Positions 34,570 through 45,266 of a stretch of 64,000 nucleotides of DNA are shown here, in pieces. Source of the stretch: Gemmatimonadaceae bacterium (GTDB lineage: Bacteria > Latescibacterota > UBA2968 > UBA8231); NCBI GenBank assembly GCA_026706075.1, contig JAPOZM010000103.1:1-64000 (forward strand), read 5' to 3'. The notes under the pieces were generated by a model, which was given only the letters and a program-made list of their open reading frames with translations, was not told the origin of the DNA and searched no databases. Every line of letters starts with the position of its first letter. Position 1 is the stretch's first letter. The position numbers and the translations under genes were made by a program.

Positions 34570-36279
34570 TCAGTTGCTCAGGGTCACGAAGAGCAGCAGC
34601 ACCGTGGCCACCTGGCTGGCGACCTGGATCCCCTGGGTGAAGAGCAGCCAGTAGTCCCGCGCCGGCCGCTCCTTGACCCAGATGCGGTCCCCCGGCTCGA
34701 TCTGCTCCACGTCCTCCACATCCATCCGTTCCCCGGTCCGCGCCTTGATGACCTCCACGTCCCCCGAGGACTGCCAGCCGAAGCCTCCGGCCCGGGAGAT
34801 GTAGTCGGAGACCGTGTAGCTCTCCACGTAGGGCACGGCTCCCGGATAGGCCGCCTGCCCGGAGACCAGGACGGTCCGCTGGGAGGCGGGGACGGTGATC
34901 ACGTCCCCCGGGAGGACGAGGATGTTCTGCGATGCGTCGCCCTCCCGGAAGAGAGCCACGAAGTCGACGACCATCTGCCCCCTCTTCTCGCGGCTCTTCA
35001 TGTTGAAGTAGCTCTTCTCCTCCTTGTCCCAGGCCTCGGGGGGAATGGTCAGGATGCGCTGGAACTCCGGGTCGCCGCGGTCGACCTCCTGGAGACGGCG
35101 CACCACGCGGGCCTCCGGGAGGGAAGCCTCCTGGGTGAAGCCTCCGGCCCACTCGATCACCTGCCCCAGAGACACGCCTTCCTCGCCCACGATGTAGGGA
35201 CCCGGCCTCTCGACCTCGCCCGTGACGGTGGCCGTGGACTCCTGCAGGTATCCCTGGCGCATGCGCGCCACCAGCCAGTCCCCCGGCTGCAGGGCGAGAT
35301 CGGCGGCTGGATCCCCGGCCAGGGCCGCCGCCAGATCGATCTGCTGGGAGGCCTGGCGCTGCCCGTCGTCGTGAAACCGGAAGAGGAAGACCCCCTTCGG
35401 ATCGATGTTGGGCGCCGGGCCCATGGACAAGGTCGCCAGGTCGCTGATCCGGTCCCCGGCCACGTATTCGACGATCCTGGGGGTGACCCAGGCCTCCATG
35501 GTGCGCACCAGGTGCTGCCTGGAAGGCACGACGATGATGTCGCCGTCCTCGACGAAGGGGTTGTACCGGGACACGCCGGTCAGCTCGTAGAAGTCGAGAT
35601 CGACGCGCCTCGACTCGATCCGGCGGAAGACCTCCAGATCCCCGGAACGGGCCCACGCCCGCAGCCGGGCGCGCCGCTCCGGAGACAGGCCGTGGGTGCG
35701 GATCACCTGGATGTTCCGCCTGGAGCCGTTGTCGAGCAGGCCCTTCACCTGCCGGAGGACGGCATCGACCCGCTGCACGCCGTTGGCGACGGTGACGCCG
35801 GGTTCCTGCACGAGTCCGGTGACGGTCACCGGGAAGCGCCGCAGGGCGCTCAGCTCGGCCGTGATCCGGCCCTCGAGGAAGTTGGCGCCGTAGGCGCTGT
35901 CCAGGGCGGCGCGGACCTCGCGCAGCCGCCGCGCCCCCACCTGGATGCGCCCCATCCGCGGGATGAACAGGCCGCCCTCGGCCAGCACCCGGACCTCCAC
36001 CGCCTCGTCCGCTTCGGGCATGCGGACCAGGAACCGGTCGCCGGGTCCCACCAGGTACTCGCCGCTGCGCAGGACCTCCTCGTACGCGTCGACCCCGATC
36101 AGCGGTTCGGGCAGGGGCTCCTCCGCCTCCGGCGCCTCCGGCACCTGCACCTCCGCCCCCTCGGCGCCGGCGGGGATGCGGATCGTCATGGCTTCCTGTC
36201 CGGGGGCCGGCCCCGGGGCGATGAGGAGGGCCGCGAGGGACAGCCCAAAGGGAATCCACGTGCGGTTGCAGCCGGTCAT
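34570..36279 (-). CDS. Polysaccharide export protein, Wza-like, multiple SLBB domains
   Basis: A 569-aa export channel protein. Signal peptide: IPFGLSLAALLIAPGPAPGQ. The Poly_export motif YLVGPGDRFLVRMPEAD begins near residue 75, then a SLBB domain (VTVTGLVQEPGVTVANGVQR) and further ones (ATVTGEVERPGPYIVGEEG, TVLVSGQAAYPGAVPYVE) each followed by GD-type turns (LQPGDWLVAR, LPGDVITVP, IEPGDRIWVK). A C-terminal hydrophobic segment (VASQVATVLLLFVTLSN) may anchor it. It is longer than E. coli Wza. Paired with the downstream Wzz-type gene. Confidence 0.9.
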   Translation of the reverse strand: MTGCNRTWIPFGLSLAALLIAPGPAPGQEAMTIRIPAGAEGAEVQVPEAPEAEEPLPEPLIGVDAYEEVLRSGEYLVGPGDRFLVRMPEADEAVEVRVLAEGGLFIPRMGRIQVGARRLREVRAALDSAYGANFLEGRITAELSALRRFPVTVTGLVQEPGVTVANGVQRVDAVLRQVKGLLDNGSRRNIQVIRTHGLSPERRARLRAWARSGDLEVFRRIESRRVDLDFYELTGVSRYNPFVEDGDIIVVPSRQHLVRTMEAWVTPRIVEYVAGDRISDLATLSMGPAPNIDPKGVFLFRFHDDGQRQASQQIDLAAALAGDPAADLALQPGDWLVARMRQGYLQESTATVTGEVERPGPYIVGEEGVSLGQVIEWAGGFTQEASLPEARVVRRLQEVDRGDPEFQRILTIPPEAWDKEEKSYFNMKSREKRGQMVVDFVALFREGDASQNILVLPGDVITVPASQRTVLVSGQAAYPGAVPYVESYTVSDYISRAGGFGWQSSGDVEVIKARTGERMDVEDVEQIEPGDRIWVKERPARDYWLLFTQGIQVASQVATVLLLFVTLSN

Positions 36280-36283
36280 GCCG

Positions 36284-37216
36284 TCACTCCTGCCGCTCTT
36301 CGGCCCGCAGGCCTTCGGTGTCCACGGCCGGGCTCAGCGACCGCGACCTGACACCCGCCTCCGCCCAGGCCTCCTCCATGGCGGCTCCCACCGCTTCCTG
36401 CGCGCCCTCGGGCACGAAGGCCAGGACCGACGGGCCGGCGCCGCTGAGGGCGGCTCCGAAGGCGCCGGCCCCAAGGGCGGCGGTGCGCACCGCCGCCAGC
36501 CCCGGCACCTGGCCGCTGCGGTAGGGCTCGTGCAGTCGCTCGTCCTCCATGCCGGGCCCCAGCAGGTCGAGGCGGCCCGTGGCCAGGGCCGCCGCCACCA
36601 GGCTGGCCCGGGCGGCGGCGTTCACCGCGTCGGCCCGGGGAACGGCGGCCGGCAGGGACCGGCGGGAGTCGGCCGTGGGCAGCTCGAACTCGGGGACGGC
36701 CACGGCCACCGCCAGACCGCCCGGAGGCTCGAAGCGCGTGCACGCGAGGCCGGGACCCGACCCGGAGACGATGGTGAACCCCCCACGCAGGCAGGGCGCG
36801 ACGTTGTCGGCGTGCCCCTCCGACCCCCGGCCGTACTCGAGCAGCCAGTGGTCGTCCACGCGGCCGGCGCAGAGCATCTGCCCCGCCGCGGCGCCGGCCA
36901 CCACGGCGGCGGCGCTGCTGCCGAGTCCGCGCGCCAGGGGGATCCCGTTCGCCGAGCGCAGGCCCAGGTCCGGCCCTTCGTAGCCGCCCGCCCGGAGGGC
37001 GGCGCGCAGGGCCCTGACGACGGCGTTCTGCTCCCCCGTCGGCAGGTCGTCAGCCCCCTCTCCCTCGAGGGCGGCGGTGATGGTCGCCGGGCGGCTGCGG
37101 GATTCCAGCCGTTGCACCGTCAGGTTGAGATACAGCCCCAGGGCCAGGCCGAAGGCGTCGAGCCCCGGGCCGAGGTTGGCGCTGGTGGCGGGCACGCGGA
37201 TGCGGATCTCGGACAC
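36284..37216 (-). CDS. thrB: Homoserine kinase
   Basis: Phosphorylates homoserine in threonine synthesis. The protein has 310 aa and is of the GHMP family. The N-terminal motif is VPATSANLGPGLDAFGLALG, the ATP loop PLARGLGSSAAAVVAGAAAG and the C-terminal glycine motif LSGAGPSVLAF. GTG 37216 fits the family start and lies 10 bp after the hemW stop. No other threonine gene is adjacent. Last gene of lepA-lepB-hemW-thrB; the export protein starts 4 bp downstream. Confidence 0.94.
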   Translation of the reverse strand: MSEIRIRVPATSANLGPGLDAFGLALGLYLNLTVQRLESRSRPATITAALEGEGADDLPTGEQNAVVRALRAALRAGGYEGPDLGLRSANGIPLARGLGSSAAAVVAGAAAGQMLCAGRVDDHWLLEYGRGSEGHADNVAPCLRGGFTIVSGSGPGLACTRFEPPGGLAVAVAVPEFELPTADSRRSLPAAVPRADAVNAAARASLVAAALATGRLDLLGPGMEDERLHEPYRSGQVPGLAAVRTAALGAGAFGAALSGAGPSVLAFVPEGAQEAVGAAMEEAWAEAGVRSRSLSPAVDTEGLRAEERQE

Positions 37217-37226
37217 CGGTCCCCCG

Positions 37227-38390
37227 TCAGGCCGCCTCGGCCCGGGAGCGCACCTCGTCGGAGACCGCCCCGGCGACGGCATCGGCCACGGCGAAGCCGC
37301 GCTCCGTCAGCCGGAGGCGCCGGCCCTCGAGGGTGGCGTGGCCGTGGGCTCGCAGCCGCGGCCACAGGGTCGAGGCGGCGAGCCTGCGGCTCTCCTCCGC
37401 CTCGAGCTCGACGCCGGCGCAGGTCCGCAGCCCGAGCCACAGGCGGTCGCGGCGACAGCGCTCCTCGTCCGGCGGCTCCTCCCCGGCGCGGGCGTTGCCC
37501 CGGTCGGCCATCCGCTGGAGGTAGTCGTCGAAGTCGGGGGTGTTCCAGAACCGCCGGCCCTCGAGAAAGCTGTGGGCCGACACCCCTACGCCGACGTACT
37601 CGCCGCCCGTCCAGCCGTCCCAGTTGTGGGCGCAGCGGTGGCCCGGCCGCGCGAAGTTGGAGATCTCGTAGTGCTCGTACCCGGCGGCGCCGAAGCTCTC
37701 CACGGCGTGGAACCAGGCCTCCTCGTCCTCGGCCTCGCCGATCTCCGGCAGGTCTCCCGAGGCCCGGCGCCGGGCGAAGGCCGTACCCTCCTCCACGGTC
37801 AGGGCGTAGGCGGAGAGGTGGTCCGGGGCCAGGACAATGGCCCGCTTGACGGTATGCTCCCAGTCGGCGGCGGCGGCCCCCGGGATGCTGAAGATGAGGT
37901 CCATGCCGACGCTGTCGAAGCCGGCGGCGCGGGCGACGCCGTAGGCGCGCTCGGCCTCGGCGGCGTCGTGGGCGCGGCCCAGCCGGCGCAGGCTGCCGTC
38001 GCGCAGGGACTGCACGCCGAGGCTCAGCCGGGTCACCCCCGCGCGCCGGAGGTCCCGGAAGCGGCCGGCCTCCGCCGTGGAGGGGTTGGCCTCGCAGGTA
38101 ACCTCCACGCCGCGGCGCAGGCCCAGGAAGCGGTCGGCGGTCTCGAGGATCCTGCCCAGGAGGCGCGGGTCCAGGCGGCTGGGGGTGCCGCCCCCGAAGA
38201 ACACGGTATCGAGCCCGCCGCGGTCCCCCAGGCGGGCCCAGGTCTCGATCTCGCCGCACAGGCGGTCGACGTAGAGGCCCTCCTCGGCCCGCCGCCCGGT
38301 GACCACGGAGAAGGCGCAGTACGGGCACCGCTGCGGGCAGAAGGGGACGTGGACGTAGAGGCCGAAGGGCCGGCGGGGGAATGCCGTCAT
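37227..38390 (-). CDS. hemW: HemW-type radical SAM heme chaperone
   Basis: A 387-aa radical-SAM protein of the HemW (formerly HemN-like) group, thought to insert heme into respiratory proteins rather than oxidise coproporphyrinogen. The cluster motif is CPQRCPYCAF (CX3CX2C followed by Ala-Phe). GLYVHVPFC, TVFFGGGTPSRL, EVTCEANPST and SLGVQSLRDGSLRRLGRAHD are characteristic. The C-terminal HemN domain ends GFAVADAVAG. ATG 38390 overlaps the lepB stop (ATGA). hemE lies elsewhere in the window. Confidence 0.92.
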   Translation of the reverse strand: MTAFPRRPFGLYVHVPFCPQRCPYCAFSVVTGRRAEEGLYVDRLCGEIETWARLGDRGGLDTVFFGGGTPSRLDPRLLGRILETADRFLGLRRGVEVTCEANPSTAEAGRFRDLRRAGVTRLSLGVQSLRDGSLRRLGRAHDAAEAERAYGVARAAGFDSVGMDLIFSIPGAAAADWEHTVKRAIVLAPDHLSAYALTVEEGTAFARRRASGDLPEIGEAEDEEAWFHAVESFGAAGYEHYEISNFARPGHRCAHNWDGWTGGEYVGVGVSAHSFLEGRRFWNTPDFDDYLQRMADRGNARAGEEPPDEERCRRDRLWLGLRTCAGVELEAEESRRLAASTLWPRLRAHGHATLEGRRLRLTERGFAVADAVAGAVSDEVRSRAEAA

Positions 38391-39076
38391 CGCGCCACCG
38401 CCCCGAGCCGGTCCCAGCGCAGGCGGCCGGGCAGGCTCGCCAGGCCAGCCAGCAGGGGCCCATCCTCGGAGGCGGGCTCGGCCGAGAACCAGACGGCCAG
38501 GGGCCGGCCGACGACGTTGGCCACCGGCAGGAATCCCCACTGCCGGCTGTCGCGGCTGCGATCGCGGTTGTCGCCCATGACGAAGAGGTGGCCCGGCGGC
38601 ACCCGCTCCGGGCCCAGGTTGTCGCGGCGGCTGCCGCGGCCCGGCAGGATGCGGGGGTCGAGGTGCTTGGACCGGGGGGGGTCCGGGAACCGCTCGCCGT
38701 CGACGAAGACCGCCTTGTCCCTGATCTCGACGCTCTGACCGGCCACGGCGACACAGCGCTGCAGGTAGGTCCGGTACGGCTCACCCGGGACGCGGAAGAG
38801 GACGAGCTCTCCGGGCGACGGCTCTCCGAGGGCGGGCAGGGCGCCGACGAGGGGGACGGGAATGCCGTAGGTCACCCTCTCGAAGAGCAGGCGGTCACCG
38901 GGCATCAGGGTGTCCTCCATGCCCCCGGCGCGCACCGGATGCCCTCCCAGGAAGAGGGTGTTCACCACCACCAGGCCGAGGCCGGCCAGGACCAGGGTCC
39001 GGAGGAGGGAACGCCGGCGGGAACGGGACCCCGTCGATCTCCGGCGCCGGGTGCGCGAGGACTTCCTCTTGGCCAT
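38387..39076 (-). CDS. Signal peptidase I homologue lacking the catalytic dyad
   Basis: A 229-aa S26-family protein. A very basic N-terminus is followed by one TM segment (about residues 24-44). The active-site box reads VRAGGMEDTLMPGD, so Gly52 stands where the catalytic Ser precedes Met. The second box reads YRTYLQRCVAVAG, so Gln106 replaces the catalytic Lys. The structural box MGDNRDRSRDSRQWG (167-181) is intact. It should therefore fold like LepB but not cleave. It lies 17 bp after lepA, as lepB does in E. coli, and overlaps hemW. A true peptidase is expected elsewhere. Known inactive relatives, such as Streptococcus SipA, act as assembly chaperones. Confidence 0.85.
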   Translation of the reverse strand: MAKRKSSRTRRRRSTGSRSRRRSLLRTLVLAGLGLVVVNTLFLGGHPVRAGGMEDTLMPGDRLLFERVTYGIPVPLVGALPALGEPSPGELVLFRVPGEPYRTYLQRCVAVAGQSVEIRDKAVFVDGERFPDPPRSKHLDPRILPGRGSRRDNLGPERVPPGHLFVMGDNRDRSRDSRQWGFLPVANVVGRPLAVWFSAEPASEDGPLLAGLASLPGRLRWDRLGAVAR

Positions 39077-39093
39077 GGCTGGTCCCCGGCCGT

Positions 39094-40896
<1,803 letters not shown>

Positions 40897-40903
40897 GACA
40901 GCG

Positions 40904-40932
40904 AGTCTATGGGTGTCCCCCGCTCCTGTCAA
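40904..40932 (-). promoter_or_regulatory. lepA promoter, predicted leaderless
   Basis: Minus strand: TTGACA (40932-40927), a 17-bp spacer and TAGACT (40909-40904), then 7 nt to ATG 40896. Same geometry as at ispG. Confidence 0.62.
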
Positions 40933-41047
40933 ACCAGTCTCGGCATGCGTTCAATTCATTCTTCCACAATCGATTAGCCCCCTGAATATCAACCTTGTCG
41001 ACAAATGGAGGAGACCACGGGGTGGGGCTCCTCGGGGCCTGATCTGC

Positions 41048-41075
41048 TTGACACCCCGGGGAGAACGTCTAGCTT
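41048..41075 (+). promoter_or_regulatory. Promoter for the 41142 gene
   Basis: TTGACA (41048-41053), a 16-bp spacer and TAGCTT (41070-41075). About 60 nt of leader. The -10 is the same hexamer as in the argG promoter. Confidence 0.45.
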
Positions 41076-41141
41076 CATCTGTTTCCGTTCGGAACCGAAT
41101 TCACCTGCCGCCCGGCAGCCCCCGCAAATCAGAAGGATGTC

Positions 41142-43931
41142 ATGACGCTTTCTCACCTCGGCGAGGAGATCGAGACTGCCAGACGTCCCGGTCCCGCCGA
41201 GGCGGGACCGGAGCCACAGCCCGGCCTTTCCCCGGTGGAGGATGCCGGCTCCTGGGAGGTCGACTTTCGGGAAGGACTGTCGGGCGAGGCCTCGCCCGAG
41301 GGTGAGACCGGCCTCCTCATCTCCTGCACCGGCGCCGGCGAAGCCGTCGTCGGCGCCCCCCACCCACTCCCCGTTCCCCCCGGCACGGCCGCCCTCCGGC
41401 TGTGGGTCGAGGCCCCCGGCCCCGGCGACGCCCAGGCACCCGAGCTCTTCGTCCTCCTGGGCGAAGGCCAGGAGCGCTCGATGGGCCGGCTCGACTTCTC
41501 CGGCCGTCACCTGCTGCGCCGCACCCTGCCCTCGGGGGCGAGCGTCGCCGGGCTGGCGATCCGCGGCCTCTTTCACCGCGAGACCTCCGACATCACCCTC
41601 TCGGGGCTCGCCTTCGAGGCGGAGGACACCCAGCCCCTCCCGCCGGCAACCTCGGGGGAGCCCGCCTCGATGCAGCCCTCCACCTCGGAGGAGGTGACGA
41701 ATTCCATCCAGAAGGACGGCATCTCCTTCGTCTTCGAGGCGCGTTCACTGTCTGCGGTGGTGCGCTACGTGTACACCCCGATCGAGGGGAATCTCTCCGA
41801 CTTCGAGGTGGAGATCAACAACGGCGACGCCATCAAGCTGGCCGAAGACGGCGGCATCACCGTCTCCATGGAAGGGCGGGAGTGGAGCCCCGAGGACGAG
41901 GAGATCGAGCGCCACTTCGTCAGCTGCGAGCGGGTGGGCGACGCCGTCGAGGCGCGGTGGCAATTTCGCCGGGGGAGCGAGCTGGCCGACTTTCTCTACC
42001 GGATCCACATCCAGAGCAAGTCGCTCGTCGTCGAGCTCGAAGGCGGCGGCGGCCGGGCCTCCGGTGTCGAGCTCGGGTACGTGGTGGGAGCGATCCATCC
42101 GCGCCTGATTCAGGTTCCGTACCTCAATCTCGGAGACCGGCAGCCCAACGTGCTGTGCACCTCCGGCGTCTTCGTCAGCAGTTGTCTCGACTGGTGCCGG
42201 TCCCGGGCCTCCTCCCTGCACGCGGCCCCCGCCGAGGCCGACCAGCTCATGCACCTGAACGGCGGCTGCCGGTACCTGCCCGCTTCCGACGGCCGCCGGG
42301 CCACCCTGCGCGAGCGCTGGCTCCTCACGGTGTCCCGGCGGTTCGAGGAGGTCCTGCCGTCCCGTCCCCCGGTGGAGGCCAAGGGACCGGCGCCGCTCTC
42401 CAAGCGGTCGATCTGGTGCCAGCTGCCGGAGATGGAAGCGGGGGAGGAGGCCTACATCGAGGCCTACGAGCGCCTGCGCATGTACCGTCAGGTCGGGCTG
42501 CGCGACCTGCTGGTGCTCCATCCCGAGTCGACCTGGCACGACGGCCTCGGGGGGCCGGCCATCGACACCGTGGGAGCCGAGGCCAAGGGCGGCGACGACG
42601 CCCTTCTGGAGTACCTCGAGGCGGTCCGCGAGCTCGGCTACGAGTACGCCCTGAACGCCTCCTTCCGGCAGATCTCCCCCCTCGACGAGGCGTGGCCGGA
42701 GGCCCCCGCCGCCCTCGACGAGCAGGGCGACTACACGGTGACCGGCCCGGGGCGCTACCTGCTCAAGCCGGACGCGGCCGCGCCCCTGGCCCCGGGACGC
42801 GTCGAGCGGCTCGTCGAGCGCTATGGGGCCTCGGCGGTGTACCTCACCGATCACGCCTCCGCGCCGCCTTGGGCCCGTCTCGACCGGGATGTCCGCCTGG
42901 CGGCGCCCGCGAGCTTCCGCCACACCTGGCAGTGCGAGCAGGAGCTGCTCGCCGCCCTCTGCCGGCAGGACGTTCCGGTGGTGGCCGACGGCGGCAACCA
43001 CTGGCTGTACGCCGGCCTGCTCTCGGGCGCGGTGGGCTGTCTCCGGGGCGAGTCCCCTGCGCAGCAGCCGCTCCTCGTCGACTTCGCCCTGGGCTGGTTG
43101 CACGACCGCCAGACCGACGCCGGTCTCGGCGCTCCGGAGGAGTATTTCGGCGAGACGATCCCCACGGAGGAACGCCACGCCCGCAGCGCCTGGTTCGACC
43201 GCTACCTGGCCGCCGTCGTCGCCTACGGCCACGCCGGGTTGCTGCCCGACCTGGAGCGATGGGGCCTGCCGGCGGTGGCCAAGACCTACTACATGCTGCA
43301 CGCTCTCCAGGACCACTACCTGGGGGTGAAGCCCGAATCGGTCCACTACCAGCGTGGCGGCAACCTGCTCGAGACCACCGAGGCCCTGGTGGCCGGAGCC
43401 CACGAGCTCAGCCAGATCCGCGTGGTCTACGCCAACGGCCTGCAGGTCCACGTCAACGGGGCCCACGAGGAGGAGTGGGTCATCCAGGCGGACGAGGAGA
43501 CTTCCTACCGTCTGCCGCCGGCCTCCTTCCTCGCCCGGGGCCCCGGCGGCCTCCTCGTCTATTCGGCCGATGCCGGATCGGGGCGGATCGACTACGCCGC
43601 CTGTGCCGAGTATCTCTACTGCGACACCCGGGGCCAACGCATGACCATGGGCCCCCTGACCCTCGACGGCGCCGCCGTCCTCACCCACGAGGACTGGGTG
43701 ATCGACGTCTACCCCCTCGACTGCGAGGAGCCCCTGGAGGTCGACCCCACCCACTTGTGGAAGGACCGCCGCATGCCGCCCCTGCGGGTTCTCGCCTTCC
43801 GGGACGATGCGGAGGAGCCGGAAGTTGTATCGGCCAACGCCTCGGCGGAGGGCATCCGCCTGGCGCCCCAGGAGGATGTCTGCCGCTACCGCATCACCCT
43901 TCCCGAGTGGATGATCGAGCCCGGGAAGTGA
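41142..43931 (+). CDS. Large uncharacterised glycosidase-like protein
   Basis: A 929-aa protein without signal peptide or TM segment, so probably cytoplasmic. Residues 1-400 look beta-rich (galactose-mutarotase-like sandwich patterns such as FVFEARSLSAVVRYVYTPIE and SLVVELEGGGGR). Residues 420-760 resemble a TIM barrel; VYLTDHASAPPWARLDRD recalls the DVxSAxPP motif of GH101/GH129-like enzymes, and VVADGGNHWLYAGL follows. The C-terminal 130 residues are beta-rich (LLVYSADAGSGRIDYA). An Asp-rich acidic composition is clear. Function as an intracellular glycoside hydrolase is inferred and not secure. hemE follows after 16 bp. Confidence 0.6.
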   Translation: MTLSHLGEEIETARRPGPAEAGPEPQPGLSPVEDAGSWEVDFREGLSGEASPEGETGLLISCTGAGEAVVGAPHPLPVPPGTAALRLWVEAPGPGDAQAPELFVLLGEGQERSMGRLDFSGRHLLRRTLPSGASVAGLAIRGLFHRETSDITLSGLAFEAEDTQPLPPATSGEPASMQPSTSEEVTNSIQKDGISFVFEARSLSAVVRYVYTPIEGNLSDFEVEINNGDAIKLAEDGGITVSMEGREWSPEDEEIERHFVSCERVGDAVEARWQFRRGSELADFLYRIHIQSKSLVVELEGGGGRASGVELGYVVGAIHPRLIQVPYLNLGDRQPNVLCTSGVFVSSCLDWCRSRASSLHAAPAEADQLMHLNGGCRYLPASDGRRATLRERWLLTVSRRFEEVLPSRPPVEAKGPAPLSKRSIWCQLPEMEAGEEAYIEAYERLRMYRQVGLRDLLVLHPESTWHDGLGGPAIDTVGAEAKGGDDALLEYLEAVRELGYEYALNASFRQISPLDEAWPEAPAALDEQGDYTVTGPGRYLLKPDAAAPLAPGRVERLVERYGASAVYLTDHASAPPWARLDRDVRLAAPASFRHTWQCEQELLAALCRQDVPVVADGGNHWLYAGLLSGAVGCLRGESPAQQPLLVDFALGWLHDRQTDAGLGAPEEYFGETIPTEERHARSAWFDRYLAAVVAYGHAGLLPDLERWGLPAVAKTYYMLHALQDHYLGVKPESVHYQRGGNLLETTEALVAGAHELSQIRVVYANGLQVHVNGAHEEEWVIQADEETSYRLPPASFLARGPGGLLVYSADAGSGRIDYAACAEYLYCDTRGQRMTMGPLTLDGAAVLTHEDWVIDVYPLDCEEPLEVDPTHLWKDRRMPPLRVLAFRDDAEEPEVVSANASAEGIRLAPQEDVCRYRITLPEWMIEPGK

Positions 43932-43947
43932 TCCTCCGGCCGGCGCG

Positions 43948-45012
43948 TTGACCCTCCCCTCCCCGAGCCTCGAAGCGCCCGCCGAAGAGCCCCTGTTCCT
44001 CGCCGCCTGCCGCGGACGCGCCGGCCCCCGGCGTCCCGTCTGGCTCATGCGTCAGGCCGGACGCATCCTCTCCCCGTACCGCGAGCTGAAGAAGCGCATC
44101 GGCTCGATGGAGGCCATGTTCCGGGATCCCGCCGTGGCCGCCGACGTAACCCTCATGCCTGTCGAGCTCCTCGGCGTCGATGCCGCCATCCTCTTCGCCG
44201 ACATCTTCACGCCCGTCGATCCCATGGGCTGCGCCGTCACCTTCTCGCCTGCTCCGATCCTCGAGTACCACGTGGCCGGCGCGGCGGACCTGGCACGGCT
44301 GCGGGAGATCGACTCGGAGCGCGACCTCGGCCACGTGGCCGAGACGATCGGCCGCGTGCGCCAGCGTCTCCCCTCCGGGGTTCCCCTGATCGGATTCGCG
44401 GGGGCGCCTTTCACCCTGGCCACCTACATGGCCGAAGGCGGGCCCCGCTCGCGGGAGTTCAGCGGCTACCGGCGGTTGCTGCACGGCGACCCGTCCACCG
44501 CCCTGGGCCTGCTCGACAGGCTCACCGAGGTGAGCATCGACTACCTGTCCATGCAGGCCCGCGCCGGCGCCCAAGCCCTGCAGTTGTTCGACACCTGGGT
44601 GGGGTGGCTGTCGCTGGCCGACTTCGAGTCCGTCGTCCTCCCCCGTCTGCAACGCATCTTCCGCCACCTCGACGCCCTGGGCGTACCGGCCATCTACTAC
44701 GCCAACCACGCCGCCCACCTCGTCGACGCCCTCGACCGGGTCGGCGCGCATGTCCTCTCCCTCGACTGGCGCACCGATCTGGGCGCCCTGTTCCGGCGCT
44801 GGGAGGGCCGGATCCCCCTGCAGGGAAACCTCGACCCGGCGCGGCTCTTCGCCCACCCCGACCGGGTGGAGGAGGAGGTCGGGCGGCTGCTGCGGACCAC
44901 GGAGGGGTACCCTCACCTGTTCAACCTGGGCCACGGGGTCCATCCTGAGACCCCGTTCGCCAGCGTGGTCCGGCTGGTCGAGACGGTTCAGGGATACGGC
45001 CGGGAGAGCTGA
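43948..45012 (+). CDS. hemE: Uroporphyrinogen decarboxylase
   Basis: Decarboxylates uroporphyrinogen III to coproporphyrinogen III in heme synthesis. The protein has 354 aa. Signatures are PVWLMRQAGRILSPYREL near the N-terminus, FADIFTPVDPMG, IGFAGAPFTLATYMAEGG, and the C-terminal NLGHGVHPETPF. TTG 43948 is the start; no ATG precedes the conserved PVW motif. It lies 16 bp after the glycosidase-like gene and 2 bp before a small unknown gene, so the three may share a transcript. hemW is found in the neighbouring leftward operon. Confidence 0.95.
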   Translation: MTLPSPSLEAPAEEPLFLAACRGRAGPRRPVWLMRQAGRILSPYRELKKRIGSMEAMFRDPAVAADVTLMPVELLGVDAAILFADIFTPVDPMGCAVTFSPAPILEYHVAGAADLARLREIDSERDLGHVAETIGRVRQRLPSGVPLIGFAGAPFTLATYMAEGGPRSREFSGYRRLLHGDPSTALGLLDRLTEVSIDYLSMQARAGAQALQLFDTWVGWLSLADFESVVLPRLQRIFRHLDALGVPAIYYANHAAHLVDALDRVGAHVLSLDWRTDLGALFRRWEGRIPLQGNLDPARLFAHPDRVEEEVGRLLRTTEGYPHLFNLGHGVHPETPFASVVRLVETVQGYGRES

Positions 45013-45014
45013 GA

Positions 45015-45251
45015 ATGTCAGGGACCGAGATCGAAGAGAGAGGCGTGACCCGCCGTCACACCTTCTTCTGCGTCGACCGGGAGCGGCACGGCGGCAAGGC
45101 CGGACTGATCGAGGCGGTGCCGAAGCAGATCGTCGTCTTCGGAGAGACGATCGAGGGCTGGATCATCACCACCGAGAGGCCGGTGATCGACAAGACGATC
45201 ACCCTGGCCGAATCGGTGGAGGGCATCGGATCGACTCGCGACCCCGAGTGA
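45015..45251 (+). CDS. Small hypothetical protein (78 aa)
   Basis: Not recognised. A soluble 78-aa protein with a beta-rich middle (RRHTFFCVDRERHGGKAG, KQIVVFGETIEGWIITTERP) and an acidic end. No membrane segment or Cys pair. ATG 45015 comes 2 bp after the hemE stop, with GGGAGAGCTGAGA before it. Its stop is in the loop of a 6-bp hairpin (45240-45257). Co-transcription with hemE is likely; function unknown. Confidence 0.62.
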   Translation: MSGTEIEERGVTRRHTFFCVDRERHGGKAGLIEAVPKQIVVFGETIEGWIITTERPVIDKTITLAESVEGIGSTRDPE

Positions 45252-45257
45252 GGGGTC
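45240..45257. terminator. Weak hairpin between convergent genes
   Basis: GACCCC / GGGGTC with a 6-nt loop, over the end of the 78-aa gene and just before the convergent stop at 45267. No T-tract. Confidence 0.25.
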
Positions 45258-45266
45258 AAGGGGCCT

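Noticed and set aside
41402..44048. Long alternative frames on both strands over the 41142 gene
   Set aside because: Codon pattern and composition favour the 929-aa frame; the others are Arg/Pro or Gly/Val/Leu low-complexity shadows.
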